This document shows, piece by piece, positions 36,842 to 47,214 of a stretch of 64,000 nucleotides of DNA. Below the pieces are notes generated by a model. It saw only the letters and a program-made list of their open reading frames with translations, was not told the origin of the DNA and ran no database searches. Position numbers and translations under genes: made by a program. Source of the stretch: Mimachlamys varia (taxonomy: Eukaryota > Mollusca > Bivalvia > Pectinida > Pectinidae); NCBI GenBank assembly GCA_947623455.1, contig OX392530.1, positions 28,241,405 through 28,305,404 of the forward strand, given 5' to 3'. Every line of letters starts with the position of its first letter. Within the stretch, counting starts at the first letter, position 1.

Positions 36842-37008
36842 ATCACTCCTGTTGGCCCAGATAACGGTCTTATTGTGGGAGTACCCGGAGAAAACCCACG
36901 TGGTCGGGCAGGTGACCCCATACCTTTTCACGTCCGATTGGGGAATCGAACCCCGGCTGCCTTGGTGAAAGGCATATGCGTTATCCACTGCACCACCCAA
37001 CACGATAT
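36842..37008 (-). mobile_element. tRNA-derived SINE-like element
   Basis: On the - strand a tRNA-like head reads GGTGCAGTGGATAACGC (A-box like) and GGGGTTCGATTCCCC (B-box like). A body follows with GACCACGTGGGTTTTCTCC. The head cannot form a proper acceptor stem, so it is not a tRNA gene. A partial relative lies at 29218-29342. The body block is one I associate with repeats widespread in molluscs, but I cannot name the SINE family. Confidence 0.7.
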
Positions 37009-37341
37009 ATATGACTAGTTATAACGTATAACACGAGCAGTTTATTGGTTTATAGTTCTGATGATATCACGTATTCGATTAACTTGTTGAAGTCGCGGCT
37101 ACAGTTGTATTGGATATTAGCACGTGCGTTCTGCCCGATGTGTCGATAAGAAATATTTTGTTGTCCTATGTCCACGTTCTCCTGGCTATCTCCCAGTCGT
37201 CGAGTGTGATTTCTTTCTTATTTTCGTTATTTTCCTATATACAGATAAGATGGCGGGTGAATGAAATCTGCTCCCTGGGTAATATATTCCCTTAGTGTAT
37301 ATTTCATCATTACCAGTATTCGTTACATCTCGACAATGATC

Positions 37342-37720
37342 TTAAAGGCCTAATATACGTAACTTTCGGCAAAACTTGAAGCGAAAATCAAGCCTAATAA
37401 CTTATTATATTTATAGATTTAGTTAAGATTAAGTGATATCAGCAATATTCAAGATGAATTCTTTCTCGGTTACCGGTACAGCAGCATTTGAAACACGCTA
37501 TTTGTAAACACGCGTCCATTTCGAGCCGTCTTCTACCTTCGGTTTGTAGTTGAATTATTTTCAATTCTTTGGATTTTTTTGTCAAGAGGTTTTTGTTTGT
37601 TACCGCTCAGGTTTATTTCGTTTTAAGGCTTATTTTTGCATGGTTATCAACTGGATTTTTTTTCAGAATTTTTCAGAATCATGAAAAAATTTCCTGAAGT
37701 TACGTATATTGGGCCTTTAA
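37342..37720. mobile_element. TTAA-flanked MITE (piggyBac-like)
   Basis: AGGCCTAATATACGTAACTT at the left end is matched inverted by AAGTTACGTATATTGGGCCT at the right end, one mismatch in twenty. Both ends abut TTAA (37342-37345 and 37717-37720), the target duplication of piggyBac-type transposons. The element body is 371 bases and encodes nothing. The class is inferred from target site and TIR symmetry. Confidence 0.8.
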
Positions 37721-40459
37721 CCGTTTATTTATATTTGATGATTTTATTTACATAACTATATTTTGAATTTTGATTTTGTATCTTGTACTCATTTACATCA
37801 CACTCTCTTAATAGCATGACCCTACTCAATCACACACTTCATTCTTTCATCTAAGTCCTTGTCTACAGCCAGTTGTATGCTAGGTGAGACTAAACTGTCC
37901 CGGGGTGTCCAATAGTCGACACTAATTGATGCCCCAGCATCATCAATTAAATGGGTCAGTGAACCGTGACAGAGGTTTGCGTACTCGTAAGGAATTTAAG
38001 ATGACCATGATGAATAGCCACGGGGTACAGTTATAACAGGGACGTTTATATGTCACATATATCTATAAATGAGTTAATTGAGTACTGTAACATTTAATGT
38101 ACATTATTGGACGACGTGTCTATTTATTATGTCACTCTCCTATGTGTATGTCTGTATGTACCACGGAATTAGAAGCTATCTTAGTCCGTGGTATGTACCT
38201 ATAAGCCTAAAAACTTTTTGTTTTACTAATAAAAAATAGATCTATACGATGAAATTGCATTGATACAACACATGAGCTTTCTGTATGACTTAATATACTA
38301 CTCGAGAGATGCCTGATCTTTTACAATCAGTTTATATTCGAAATGTACACAATGGTTCATCTGCCGATGAAGAATAATCGAGAATATCGCAGATTATTTC
38401 GCTTTCGACATCGATAACTTAAGAAAAACGCGAGTACGAGAAATATTAGCAGACTTGACCTGGTTCAATATTGTACGTTTAGTCATAAAATGGAAATCTT
38501 GAATGATGACCACGCACCTGGTTAGCGATTTTTTTTATAAGTGCTGGCTAAAAGGATCGGGAATTGTTTATTGCATGTATTATTTGTATGCAGATTAAAT
38601 GGTACTTGTTTTGGGGAAGTATAGGGATCTACTTTACCAGGCATCACGTGTCCCAAGTATGGTACCCAGCTGTTCTTGTCTTTTTTACTCGTACCATATA
38701 ACACACTATAAATGCGTATTAGCAAGTATAATCAAAGTACTGAAAGTACTGAAACGCTAAAACTTCTAACAAAAGTATGTATTTTGTAACAGCTATTGAA
38801 GTGATTTTGTTGTGTGGGTTACTAAGTTTCGATATCAGAAGGTTTCAGAATAGGGATTAGGTTAGTAAGTATTTAGAGTAAACATAATTTACACGCAAAT
38901 TGTTTAGATTGACGAGTTGTTTTCAATGTGCATGTACAATTTAGTGCAGTGCTTTTACAATTTGACTAAAATATCTTTTTTTTTTAAATTTTGAAAAGAA
39001 TATTGATCAATTTACAGGGAAGCGAATGTGTTTCTTTTAATATATGCATTGAAATAAACGGTATTAGTTTGTTAGACACAAAATAAAGCTTTATTTCATA
39101 AACCTTCCCTGCAACACTTAAAACAATTTAAGCAAAAAATCTCACCTGAGATCCAGTTGGAAATGCAAGATTAGGATTAATTACGGGAGCAATGGCAGAT
39201 CAAAGTTGAAACGACATATACTGTTTTTTTTTTATAATAAAATATTTGTTTGTAAGGTAATAACAGTTCGCATTATAAAGTAGACATATCATACCAACCT
39301 CCTAAAAGTACGATTAATGAAAACGGATGTAATGCAGCAATTTAAACATTTCGTTTCATTTCATTCTATAGCATACATATGTACATGTATATCTCATAAC
39401 AGATTTAAGATATGATGTCGTTTGTAGAAAACCAAATGCGACATTAACTTTAGAACATATATATAAACTTTAAGTCTTATAAACATTTAAGACATCGGGT
39501 AAAGAATATCCAGTGCATCAGAGACACTAACGTATGCACATACATAGTAAGTCAAACATATCTGTATGAACATTAAACGATAGGTCCCAGAAGGATCTTG
39601 GTACCCACCATAGACTATCTTCATTTGTTTTTAAAAAAAAGTTGGATTAAGAAAAGGCATTATCAACTGAAAGATGGTATTCTGTGAGCTAAATGTCCAA
39701 GATGGCCGTCGGTCAGAAATCAAATCAAAACCAGGACTGTTGGCTATGAAGCGATTATATAATCAAAGTTTAATACAAATTGCATGACAGTACACACGCA
39801 CCTGTTAGCGGTGTGTCTGGGACATACCACGATCCGTACATACGAGTGTATATATAGCACCGATCGCGAGAGCTCGAGGTTATACATATACATGGTGTGT
39901 GTAGCTATACACCGAGAGGTCAGATGGGTCAAACTAAGAGCAGAGACGTAATATTTAAATGAGCTGTGGGAGTGAAAAATTGATTTCTTTGTTACAAATT
40001 GCATATAGATTATTAAAGTCATCATAATTATCAGCAAAACCATGGGACATCATTTCCTTTAATGTTCAGGCTTTCAAATAGTTCATATATCATGCGATTG
40101 GTAGTTATTCAAGCTTTTCCGGAGCGGGAGGGGAAAAAATGACATGGGTCAAAAGGTCACAGAATAGTGGCAGCAATAGACGCCAAAACTACTCGTAGTT
40201 TTAGCGCTAAAAACTACAACCTTCTGCTGATTTAGCAATTGCTGTAAATTGTGTGAAGCAATACAGATCTAGTTATATGTACTAATCAGAGATATATTAT
40301 AGAAGTTTTATACATTAATGTCTTAGACAAGTGTTACGAAACGTGACGGCATATAGAACCTGACGTAGGCATTCAAATCAAATAGATACGTCACAACGTG
40401 ACGTTTAATCGGGTACCAGGGGCTGGAATTATATTTAAGAAATTATCATTGTGATAAAT
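37721..40459. other. Intronic stretch without recognised genes
   Basis: This AT-rich stretch has a CAGGGACGTTTATATGTCAC motif at 38038 related to the hairpin at 36056. A sequence at 40075-40175 is partly repeated near 51440-51540, including GACATGGGTCAAA. GTAGTTTTAGCGCTAAAAACTAC forms a short palindrome near 40196. None has clear element boundaries. Confidence 0.5.
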
Positions 40460-40641
40460 TTGAGGTTTTTCAAGTAAAACCAATTTTCATGAGGTAATAC
40501 TTACCATAACTTTAGTATGCAATGATCAAGACCTACACCCATCTTTGTAGCCCCAAAACAAAAGATTCAAATATCCCCGCCCTCATACCCTGACGTACCC
40601 CGCACATGCACGCCGAAAACGCACAGCGTACTTACTTCCTC
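40460..40641 (-). repeat. DIRS terminal repeat at the element's 3' side
   Basis: The outer part (40460-40514) is matched inverted by the first half of the internal complementary region. The inner part, from CATAACTTTAGTATGCAATG to GCGTACTTACTTCCTC, is the inverse of 47075-47214 without a difference that I could see. Confidence 0.88.
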
Positions 40642-40716
40642 GAAACTGACATGGCGCCTTAATAAAAGGCTGTTGGACGAGGAGATATGGGGAGGAATAT
40701 AAGGGTGGGACTCCAT

Positions 40717-40807
40717 AAAGTTATGGTAAGTATTACCTCATGAAAATTGGTTTTACTTGAAAAACCTCAATTTCATTTCAGTAATAATTACCATAACTTT
40801 AGTATGC
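40717..40807 (-). repeat. DIRS internal complementary region
   Basis: AAGTTATGGTAAGTATTACC through AAAAACCTCAA is the inverse of the left outer end. TTTCATTTCAGTAATAATTA and onward to AGTATGC is the inverse of the right outer end. The junction of the two halves marks the element's two ends to within a few bases. Confidence 0.9.
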
Positions 40808-41019
40808 GAATTCGTCTTACCGCAGTGGAAGCTCCAAGTCCAGGAAGACTCACGGCTGATGTGGCGACCAGACTCACCAAATTTCAGGGAATGAGAGGCC
40901 AAAAGGGAACCCCCAAGAAATAATCCCAATGAAAGAGGAGGATAATTCAAAGGAAAAACCCTCCCCGTGAGAGGAAGTGGTGTACCACTGACTGCCGTGC
41001 CGCATAAAGGGGAAAGAGC

Positions 41020-41388
41020 CTATTGGGGGGGCATAGCCACAGACTGTGCCACCACCAGTGGACCCAGTGAATACAGCCCATCAGAATGGGATGCCAGGGA
41101 CCTCAAATAGAAGTCCGAGAAGGTATTCCTGCCTCGCCAAAAGGCAGCAGACATAACCTCCTGGAAAGGAGCCCCATTGAGGAGAGCCCAGGAAGAAGCA
41201 AGAGCCCTAACCTCATGGGCTCTAACCTTAAAATGAGCCCTAACCTCATCGTCAGAATGCTCATAGGCATACTTGATGACTTGACATATCCACCTAGATA
41301 CTGACTGAGCAGAGATATCCTGCTGACCCTGCTTAATGGGCAGGAAAAGCCGGGAACGAGAACCCCGCCCCCCCCCTGGTTTTATCAA
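41020..41388 (-). CDS. DIRS tyrosine recombinase, C-terminal part (frame-shifted)
   Basis: The frame carries the end of a tyrosine recombinase: VRAHEVRALASSWALLNG gives the H-x-x-R pair (about residues 57-62), and SAAFWRGRNTFSDFYLR gives the W and the presumed nucleophile Y (about 84-96). The N-terminal two thirds lie in another frame ending at 41333. The break falls on a run of nine C at about 41368-41376. The enzyme would join a circular DNA copy to the genome. All expected catalytic residues are present across the two parts. Confidence 0.85.
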   Translation of the reverse strand: MIKPGGGRGSRSRLFLPIKQGQQDISAQSVSRWICQVIKYAYEHSDDEVRAHFKVRAHEVRALASSWALLNGAPFQEVMSAAFWRGRNTFSDFYLRSLASHSDGLYSLGPLVVAQSVAMPPQ

Positions 41389-42985
41389 GGTAAAACCGAA
41401 GAGCCCGACAGGGACACAGAAGCTTATCTAGCTCGTCAGTACCAGCTACTGAAGGTAAGGATGGTATCTTGATGGGTTCGGGCGAAAAGGAAGGGACCTG
41501 ATTCTTAGCCATGAAGGAAGGATCAGTAACCAAGGTCACTGAAGAATGGTCCCTTGCCCAGCGCAAGCATGAAGGGAGAGAAGACAAAGCATGGATCTCA
41601 CTCCTTCTACGCCCCGACGCAAGAGCCACCAGGAAAACTGCCTTGAATGTGACCCATTTCAAGGACGCGTTACCCATAGGCTCATAAGGCGACCGCAAGA
41701 GGGAATCAAGTACTAATGCCAGGTTCCATTGCGGGGCCAACTGCCTAGTTCTAGGCCTAGCCAGTCCAAAACCCCTAATCAGAGCAGATAGAGACAGGGA
41801 AGAACCTATATCTGATCTACCGTGAAAGGCGAGGACCCCCGCTATGGCAGACCGATAGCCTGCTATAGTACCGGGAGCTAGGCCCTTATCACGGAATAAC
41901 CATAAAAGGAAATCCGCGATTAGCTGGACAGAGGCCTCGATCGGATTAGCCTCCCTGCCGATACACCAATCGCAGAAGATTTTCCACCGCGACTGGTATA
42001 CGACAGACGAGGAAGACCGGATCGATCTAGCGATGCGATCTGACACCTCCCGAGAAAATCCCGCCTGAGCGAGGCCTCCAGTGATAGCCTCCACGCGTGA
42101 AGGTGGAGGATCTCGGGACGAGAGTGCATCGTCCTGGACCGAGGCTGCCTGAGGAGGTTGTGCTTGAGAGGAAGAGCCAGAGGTTCTTCCACTACCAACG
42201 ACAACAACGCCGGAAACCATGGCTGCCTCGGCCACAGAGGGGCTATCAGAAGGAGGGAGCAATGGTGATGCTCCCGAAACTTCTGTAGCACCCTGCCCAC
42301 CAGATTGAATGGAGGGAACGCGTAGGCCTGCATTCCCTCCCAATCCAGAGAAAGAGCGTCCACGGCCCAAGCCCTCGGATCTGGAACCGGTGAAACAAAG
42401 GTTGGTAGCTGACTGTTCAGGGATGTGGCGAATAGGTCTATATGAGGCCTGTCCCATACCTGACAAATTCCCTTGAAAATCAAGGGATCCAGCTGCCATT
42501 CTGTTAAGACCGGCTGGCGGCGCCTGGAGAGAGTATCGGCGAGAATATTCAGCTTGCCTGGAAGATGCTTGACTAGAAAAGTCAGTTGCATCTCCTGACA
42601 GAGAAGAAGAACTCGGATAGCGAGGGCACACAAGGTGTGAGACCTGGTGCCCCCCTGTCTCTCCAGATACGCGACAACTGTGGAGTTGTCCGTAGCCACA
42701 CAAACCACCTTGGAATGCAGGATCTCCCGAAGAGACTGCAGAGCCAATAGAACCGCCCTCATCTCTAACACATTGATGTGTTCTGAGAGCTGTTCCCCAG
42801 ACCACTCCCCCGACCGGGCATGCCCGTCGAGGTAAGCTCCCCAACCCGTCATGGAAGCATCCGTGTACAGGGTCATGGTGGGAGAAGGCTTGGACAGAGA
42901 AACCCCACGGAGGACGTTGTCCCGAATGGTCCACCATCGAGCAAACTCCTTGACCGACTGGTTCAGAGGAATGAAAGCTTCCCAA
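41333..42985 (-). CDS. DIRS tyrosine recombinase, N-terminal and core part
   Basis: Recombinase-like sequence starts about two fifths in: SSVVYQSRWKIFCDWCIGR and LAPGTIAGYRSAIAGVLAFH form an SAM-like DNA-binding domain. The catalytic core follows with FLVALASGRRRSEIHALS, holding the first catalytic Arg. The open frame upstream overlaps the RNase H/methyltransferase part of the pol frame and is probably not translated from its first Met; the true start is likely near 42150-42250. The frame runs off after GGAGFSFPAF, past a C9 run, where the C-terminal part continues in another frame. Confidence 0.82.
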   Translation of the reverse strand: MGSFHSSEPVGQGVCSMVDHSGQRPPWGFSVQAFSHHDPVHGCFHDGLGSLPRRACPVGGVVWGTALRTHQCVRDEGGSIGSAVSSGDPAFQGGLCGYGQLHSCRVSGETGGHQVSHLVCPRYPSSSSLSGDATDFSSQASSRQAEYSRRYSLQAPPAGLNRMAAGSLDFQGNLSGMGQASYRPIRHIPEQSATNLCFTGSRSEGLGRGRSFSGLGGNAGLRVPSIQSGGQGATEVSGASPLLPPSDSPSVAEAAMVSGVVVVGSGRTSGSSSQAQPPQAASVQDDALSSRDPPPSRVEAITGGLAQAGFSREVSDRIARSIRSSSSVVYQSRWKIFCDWCIGREANPIEASVQLIADFLLWLFRDKGLAPGTIAGYRSAIAGVLAFHGRSDIGSSLSLSALIRGFGLARPRTRQLAPQWNLALVLDSLLRSPYEPMGNASLKWVTFKAVFLVALASGRRRSEIHALSSLPSCLRWARDHSSVTLVTDPSFMAKNQVPSFSPEPIKIPSLPSVAGTDELDKLLCPCRALRFYLDKTRGGAGFSFPAFPAH

Positions 42986-44274
42986 TCCCTCGACGAGGGA
43001 ACCCAGTTGGACAGGAGAAACATCTGAAGGGGTCTGATGTGGAGTCTCCCCAAGGGTACCACATCTGCCAGGGAGTTGAGATTACCCAGAAAACTGAGAA
43101 ACCAGCGTACCTGGACCTGTGACCATCCGATGAAGGTCAGAGCCATAGCCCTGGCCTTCTCGAACTTCTCCAGAGGTGGAAGGGCTATGCCCTGAATCGT
43201 ATTGAAACGATTCCCCAGGAACACAAAGTCCTGAGAAGGGATTATCTCTGACTTCTCTCTGGAGGGGATGAAGCCGACTTTCAGTAAGATTTTCAGAACC
43301 AAACGGGTATCCTGCACCAAAGATTCCCTCACGAGGTGGAGCATGAGGGAATCGTCGAAATAGATGTGAACATCTATTCCGCGGGAGTGCAGGAATCCCA
43401 CGACCACCTGCAGCAGCTTGGTGAATACCAAAGGTGCAGTCGTGAGCCCGAAAGGCATGGCCCGGAACTGAAAGACCCTGCCGTTGCAAGTGAAACGGAG
43501 GTACTTTCGTGCCGACTTCTTGATGGGGATATGGAAGTAAGCATCCTTCAGATCTACTGAAGTTGCCCACATTCCGTCTCTCACGGAGGCAATAATGCCC
43601 CGAGGAGTCTCCATCTTGAAGTGAGGAGAATCTACGTGTCTGTTGAAGGCACTTAGATCGATGATGGGACGCCACGCACCCGACTTCTTCCGAACCAGAA
43701 ACATTCTGGAGTAGAAGCCGGGGGAGCACCCCACCAAAGGGACCTCCTCGACCGCGCCCTTGGAGAGCATGGTCCCTACTTCCTCCTGGAGGGCAAGAGC
43801 CTTCTCTCGATCCCCCGGAGGAGGAAAGAAAATAGGTTCTGCTGACAGCGTGGGTTCTTCCACCAATGGAATACCCAACCCCTCCGAGACCACGGACAGA
43901 GCCCAAGAGTCTTCCGTAATTTCCTTCCATTCTGGAAGGAAAGCAGACAGACGACCCCCTACAGGAATGTCTGGCCGAGGCAGATCGAGACCTTGCCAGG
44001 CAAGTGAATCGTCTATGGACTCGGAGACGGAGCCTGCGGGAGATGGAACCGAATCTGAGACGGGAAGAGCGAGCTCTTCCCGACCCGACACGACTGCCCC
44101 GGCCACGGAGGAAAAGGAGTCAGGAACCCTTCTTCTTACCCCCAGGAGGGTTCTTACCCTTCTTACCCTTCCCCTTGTTGCCCTTGAAGGGAGCCTTAGA
44201 TTTCTGCGGTACAGATGACTGTGAAGCAGAAGTCTTAGGCTTCTTCTTGGGGGGCGCGGACCCCTGCGAGGCAC
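41920..44274 (-). CDS. DIRS reverse transcriptase-RNase H-methyltransferase-like polyprotein
   Basis: The frame is 784 codons with no stop. Reverse transcriptase occupies about 140-370: VDLKDAYFHIPI (motif A), FRAMPFGLTTAP (motif B) and IYFDDSLM (motif C, YFDD instead of the usual YLDD/YADD). RNase H spans about 465-590 with TLYTDAS, NVLEMRAV, ATDNST and LADTLSR supplying the D-E-D-D set. A third domain at about 605-700 (HIDLFATSLNSQLPTF, YAFPPFNLV, LIAPLWPRQPWFPALL) matches the methyltransferase-like region of DIRS-1. The start overlaps the gag end by about 155 bases; the end overlaps the recombinase frame. Codon use is GC-rich, unlike host DNA around it. Confidence 0.92.
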   Translation of the reverse strand: MPRRGPRPPRRSLRLLLHSHLYRRNLRLPSRATRGRVRRVRTLLGVRRRVPDSFSSVAGAVVSGREELALPVSDSVPSPAGSVSESIDDSLAWQGLDLPRPDIPVGGRLSAFLPEWKEITEDSWALSVVSEGLGIPLVEEPTLSAEPIFFPPPGDREKALALQEEVGTMLSKGAVEEVPLVGCSPGFYSRMFLVRKKSGAWRPIIDLSAFNRHVDSPHFKMETPRGIIASVRDGMWATSVDLKDAYFHIPIKKSARKYLRFTCNGRVFQFRAMPFGLTTAPLVFTKLLQVVVGFLHSRGIDVHIYFDDSLMLHLVRESLVQDTRLVLKILLKVGFIPSREKSEIIPSQDFVFLGNRFNTIQGIALPPLEKFEKARAMALTFIGWSQVQVRWFLSFLGNLNSLADVVPLGRLHIRPLQMFLLSNWVPSSRDWEAFIPLNQSVKEFARWWTIRDNVLRGVSLSKPSPTMTLYTDASMTGWGAYLDGHARSGEWSGEQLSEHINVLEMRAVLLALQSLREILHSKVVCVATDNSTVVAYLERQGGTRSHTLCALAIRVLLLCQEMQLTFLVKHLPGKLNILADTLSRRRQPVLTEWQLDPLIFKGICQVWDRPHIDLFATSLNSQLPTFVSPVPDPRAWAVDALSLDWEGMQAYAFPPFNLVGRVLQKFREHHHCSLLLIAPLWPRQPWFPALLSLVVEEPLALPLKHNLLRQPRSRTMHSRPEILHLHAWRLSLEASLRRDFLGRCQIASLDRSGLPRLSYTSRGGKSSAIGVSAGRLIRSRPLSS

Positions 44275-45533
44275 TGGCCCTCTCCGACGTAATCCTCTTT
44301 ACCAGAAGTGCGGAGGCGACGGAGTCCTCCTTCAGGTCCTTCTGAACAGAAGGCAAAGCCCCCCCAAATAGAGTGGGGCCCGAGAAGGGGGCAGTCAACA
44401 ACCGGGAACGGTAAGGCTCCTCGATAGGACGGTTTTTCAAAACAGAAAAACGCCTAGCGAGCAAGACATTTGAGAGCGAGGAGACCTGAAGAGCTGCCAA
44501 TGCCCTCAATGCCCCGTTCAGTACAGATGTGACTCTGTCCTGAATGTCGGCCTGTTCCGTCTCGGATATACGACCCTCAGGCAAGTCGGATACCCTATAT
44601 AGACATACCGTTAGGAAGTCTATATAAGACAGAATCTGGATGGAGAGACGCAGCAATCTCTCCATCTTGTGGTGTTCCTTGGGCCCGAACACCACCTGGT
44701 CCACTGACTTGCCGGGCCAGGAAGACAGCTCCCTCAATTCCAGCCTAGCTGGTTGGGGGGCAAGCGACCCATCATGCGTGGCGTAGTCGTTAGGGCGAAC
44801 CTCAGACAAATCGCCAACGCTGAGCTGCAACCCGGCAAACCCAGGAGCACGGGTGGACGAAGAGTTCTTCTCCGTCACCCGCCTCTGGGCAGTGGCCAGG
44901 GCTGAAGACACAATAGTGCCTTCTGGCAGTGAGCGGTCTGACTGAGCAGACGCTCGTGGAGCCACCAAAGATCCCAAGAGGGTAGTGGACTCCGGAGCCG
45001 ACGAAACTGCAGGTGGTGGGCAGACCTGCTCCCCGAGAATCCTGGCAACATCAGCCCGCAGGGCACGCATGCCAGAAAGCACTTGCTGGGCCTCAGCCTC
45101 AGCAGCCTCGGAGACACCATCTCCCTGGACCTCATCATCCTCTTCCTCAAGAGGATCGTCCTCGGAATAACCGGGGTCGATTTCTGAGCAACCAGGGGAC
45201 AGGTGAATAACGTCAGGCTCCTCTGCCGAGCCCGCGTCCTCAAAGTCCATATCCTCCGCCTCGGCACGGGGATCCGTGTCCGAGAGGGAAGGAAATGGGC
45301 CAGCCAGAGGTGCCAACTCCAGGGAATTATCCCCGGGGATGCTCACCAGACGACGTTTAGGAGTAGCAGGCCTAAACGCCGTGGCTGGGGGTTTTGGCTT
45401 AGAAGCCGAAACCCCAACCCTGGACCCGGAGACAGGAGGGACTGTGCGAGACACAGAAGTCCTGAAGGTCCGACGAACCTTCCTAGGACCAGCCAGAGGG
45501 GCCCCCAAAGCAGCAGAACGTTGGGGGGGGGGG
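44120..45533 (-). CDS. DIRS gag-like protein, C-terminal part (frame-shifted)
   Basis: This frame continues the gag-like protein after a break at the C run near 45525-45536. It carries an acidic block (EDDPLEEEDDEVQGDGVSEA) and a central helical region (HHKMERLLRLSIQILSYIDF). It ends in a lysine-rich tail (KSKAPFKGNKGKGKKGKN), as expected of a nucleic-acid-binding structural protein. The open frame extends upstream to 45808 but that part is the wrong frame. The stop at 44120 overlaps the start of the RT frame. Confidence 0.75.
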
Positions 45534-46652
45534 GACAACGTTCCCACTGCGAACACGTCTCCGTGAGGGAGAGACCATACCCCATGGATTCCACAAGGGA
45601 TAAGCCATGGGGTTAACCCCATAACCCGGGGGAAATGGGGGCGGTCCCGCGGGCTGGGAGTGACCCCAAAAGTGACCGAATTGGCCTGCCTGAGGCTGGG
45701 GTTGGCCACCCTGGCCGAAAGCCATGGGTGGACCGCCACTCCCCCCAGGTGGACACCCGGACATGTATGGGCCCTGCCCATAGCTGCCGGGAAGCTGGGG
45801 AAACCCAAAACCAGTCGCAGGCTGGATTGGGTGGCTCAGGGTTGGGTGACCGCAGGCACCCGTATACCCAAAACCAGGGGACATAGAAGGCCGGGAACCG
45901 GCCGACTGTCCAGGAAATCCATAACCGGAAGTAGGAACTCCCGGCTCCCCTGTCAACTGAAAACCAGAACCAGACCCAACAGGGTCGGGATAGGACACTT
46001 GACCGGGGGGAAAACCTGGACCAGTGAAGGTGCTGGGGAAAGAGCGCTGCGCTGCACTCCCCCCGGAGGGACCAGACATTGCCGAAGCAATGGCAGAGTC
46101 ACCACCGGGACCTGACCCCGAAGGGAGAAGCCCGGCACCAACACAATCCCCAACCCCAACACCACCTGGGACGCCGGGGTCAACGACAGAGTCGATGACC
46201 GGCGGCCGGATCTCCCTACCCAAGGGCAAGCACGAAAGCTTACGGGAGGTACCGGCCAATTCGACCCTAGTATAAGGCAAACTAGGGTCAGGCTGTCCCT
46301 CCCCTACTCCAGGTCGAACCTGGACAGGAGGGACCACCTCCTGTCCCGAAGACGGGATCGCCGAGGCGAGGGTCTCCGTGACAGGTGAAGGGAAGGAGCT
46401 GACAGGTTCCTTAGAACAAGCAGCAGCCTTACCCCTCGGTCTCCCTCGCTTCCCTGACACACCCCTCTTACGAGAGGGTAAGGGAAGCTTAGGAACACAA
46501 AATTCCTTGTTCTGAGAGGGGACCTGAGAACATAAGTCACATGGGGCCTCCCCAGAACAAGGACGACAAATGGAACAGGCGTCATGGGGGTCGCCGTCCT
46601 CAAGGAAATGCGAGCACCCATACGCCGAACACCTACGAAGACTAGACGACAT
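45483..46652 (-). CDS. DIRS gag-like protein, N-terminal part
   Basis: The frame starts MSSSLRRCSAYGCSHFL and has a cysteine/histidine cluster in the first 45 residues (HDACSICRPC, APCDLC), a likely zinc-binding module of DIRS ORF1. A basic patch (RKRGVSGKRGRPRGKAA) and a long Gly/Pro/Gln-rich low-complexity region follow (FGQGGQPQPQAGQFGHF). The frame is lost at the C run near 45525-45536 and ends 10-15 codons later. An (AT)n tract lies just upstream of the start codon. Confidence 0.78.
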   Translation of the reverse strand: MSSSLRRCSAYGCSHFLEDGDPHDACSICRPCSGEAPCDLCSQVPSQNKEFCVPKLPLPSRKRGVSGKRGRPRGKAAACSKEPVSSFPSPVTETLASAIPSSGQEVVPPVQVRPGVGEGQPDPSLPYTRVELAGTSRKLSCLPLGREIRPPVIDSVVDPGVPGGVGVGDCVGAGLLPSGSGPGGDSAIASAMSGPSGGSAAQRSFPSTFTGPGFPPGQVSYPDPVGSGSGFQLTGEPGVPTSGYGFPGQSAGSRPSMSPGFGYTGACGHPTLSHPIQPATGFGFPQLPGSYGQGPYMSGCPPGGSGGPPMAFGQGGQPQPQAGQFGHFWGHSQPAGPPPFPPGYGVNPMAYPLWNPWGMVSPSRRRVRSGNVVPPPPTFCCFGGPSGWS

Positions 46653-46670
46653 AATATATATATATATATA
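46651..46670. repeat. (TA)n microsatellite at the gag start
   Basis: About ten TA units lie immediately upstream (- strand) of the gag-like ATG, within the DIRS 5' untranslated region. Confidence 0.8.
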
Positions 46671-47074
46671 GCCAAACAGTCAACGAAAACCAACAGTAAC
46701 AGAACAAAAATTTATTCAAAAAATAAATGAACTGATACGAAAAAAACGGCAAGCAGTTTACTAAAAGTATTAATAAAATACAAGTAAACAAACAAAACGG
46801 TCAAAACAAAACAGGACCGCAGCAAATAACAGGGCCGACGAAAATGGCGGACACGTGCGTTACACCACTAACGAGACCCGTCGAGTGAAACCCGGCCGTA
46901 AACGGCAAAAACCGCGACGACAGTCAACACAAAGTAAACAGTGGGGAAGATGGGTATATGTACGCCAACTGCGCACTGAAAAAAGGATATGGAACACTGA
47001 AATGAAGTCCACAAAGCTAATTTGTGACCAGCCAAACCCAAACCGTCAGTACAGTGAAGGCGCCATTGAAGAAA

Positions 47075-47214
47075 GAGGAAGTAAGTACGCTGTGCGTTTT
47101 CGGCGTGCATGTGCGGGGTACGTCAGGGTATGAGGGCGGGGATATTTGAATCTTTTGTTTTGGGGCTACAAAGATGGGTGTAGGTCTTGATCATTGCATA
47201 CTAAAGTTATGGTA
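47075..47214 (-). repeat. DIRS terminal repeat at the element's 5' side
   Basis: This is the inverse of 40503-40641. The bases outside it to 47231 (GTTATGGTAATTATTACTG) match, inverted, the second half of the internal complementary region, which fixes the right edge of the element. Confidence 0.9.

Noticed and set aside
36930..37008. A tRNA gene on the - strand
   Set aside because: A- and B-box-like words are present but the acceptor stem does not pair and a SINE-like body follows. The same reasoning applies at 47325 and 50400.
42250..42985. The first ~245 codons of the recombinase open frame as protein
   Set aside because: This stretch is the shadow of the RNase H/methyltransferase-like part of the pol frame; recombinase-like sequence begins only after it.
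42820..46275. Frames of 60-152 codons on the + strand within the DIRS element
   Set aside because: They lie antisense to the gag, RT and recombinase frames and have only the composition expected of a GC-rich complement.
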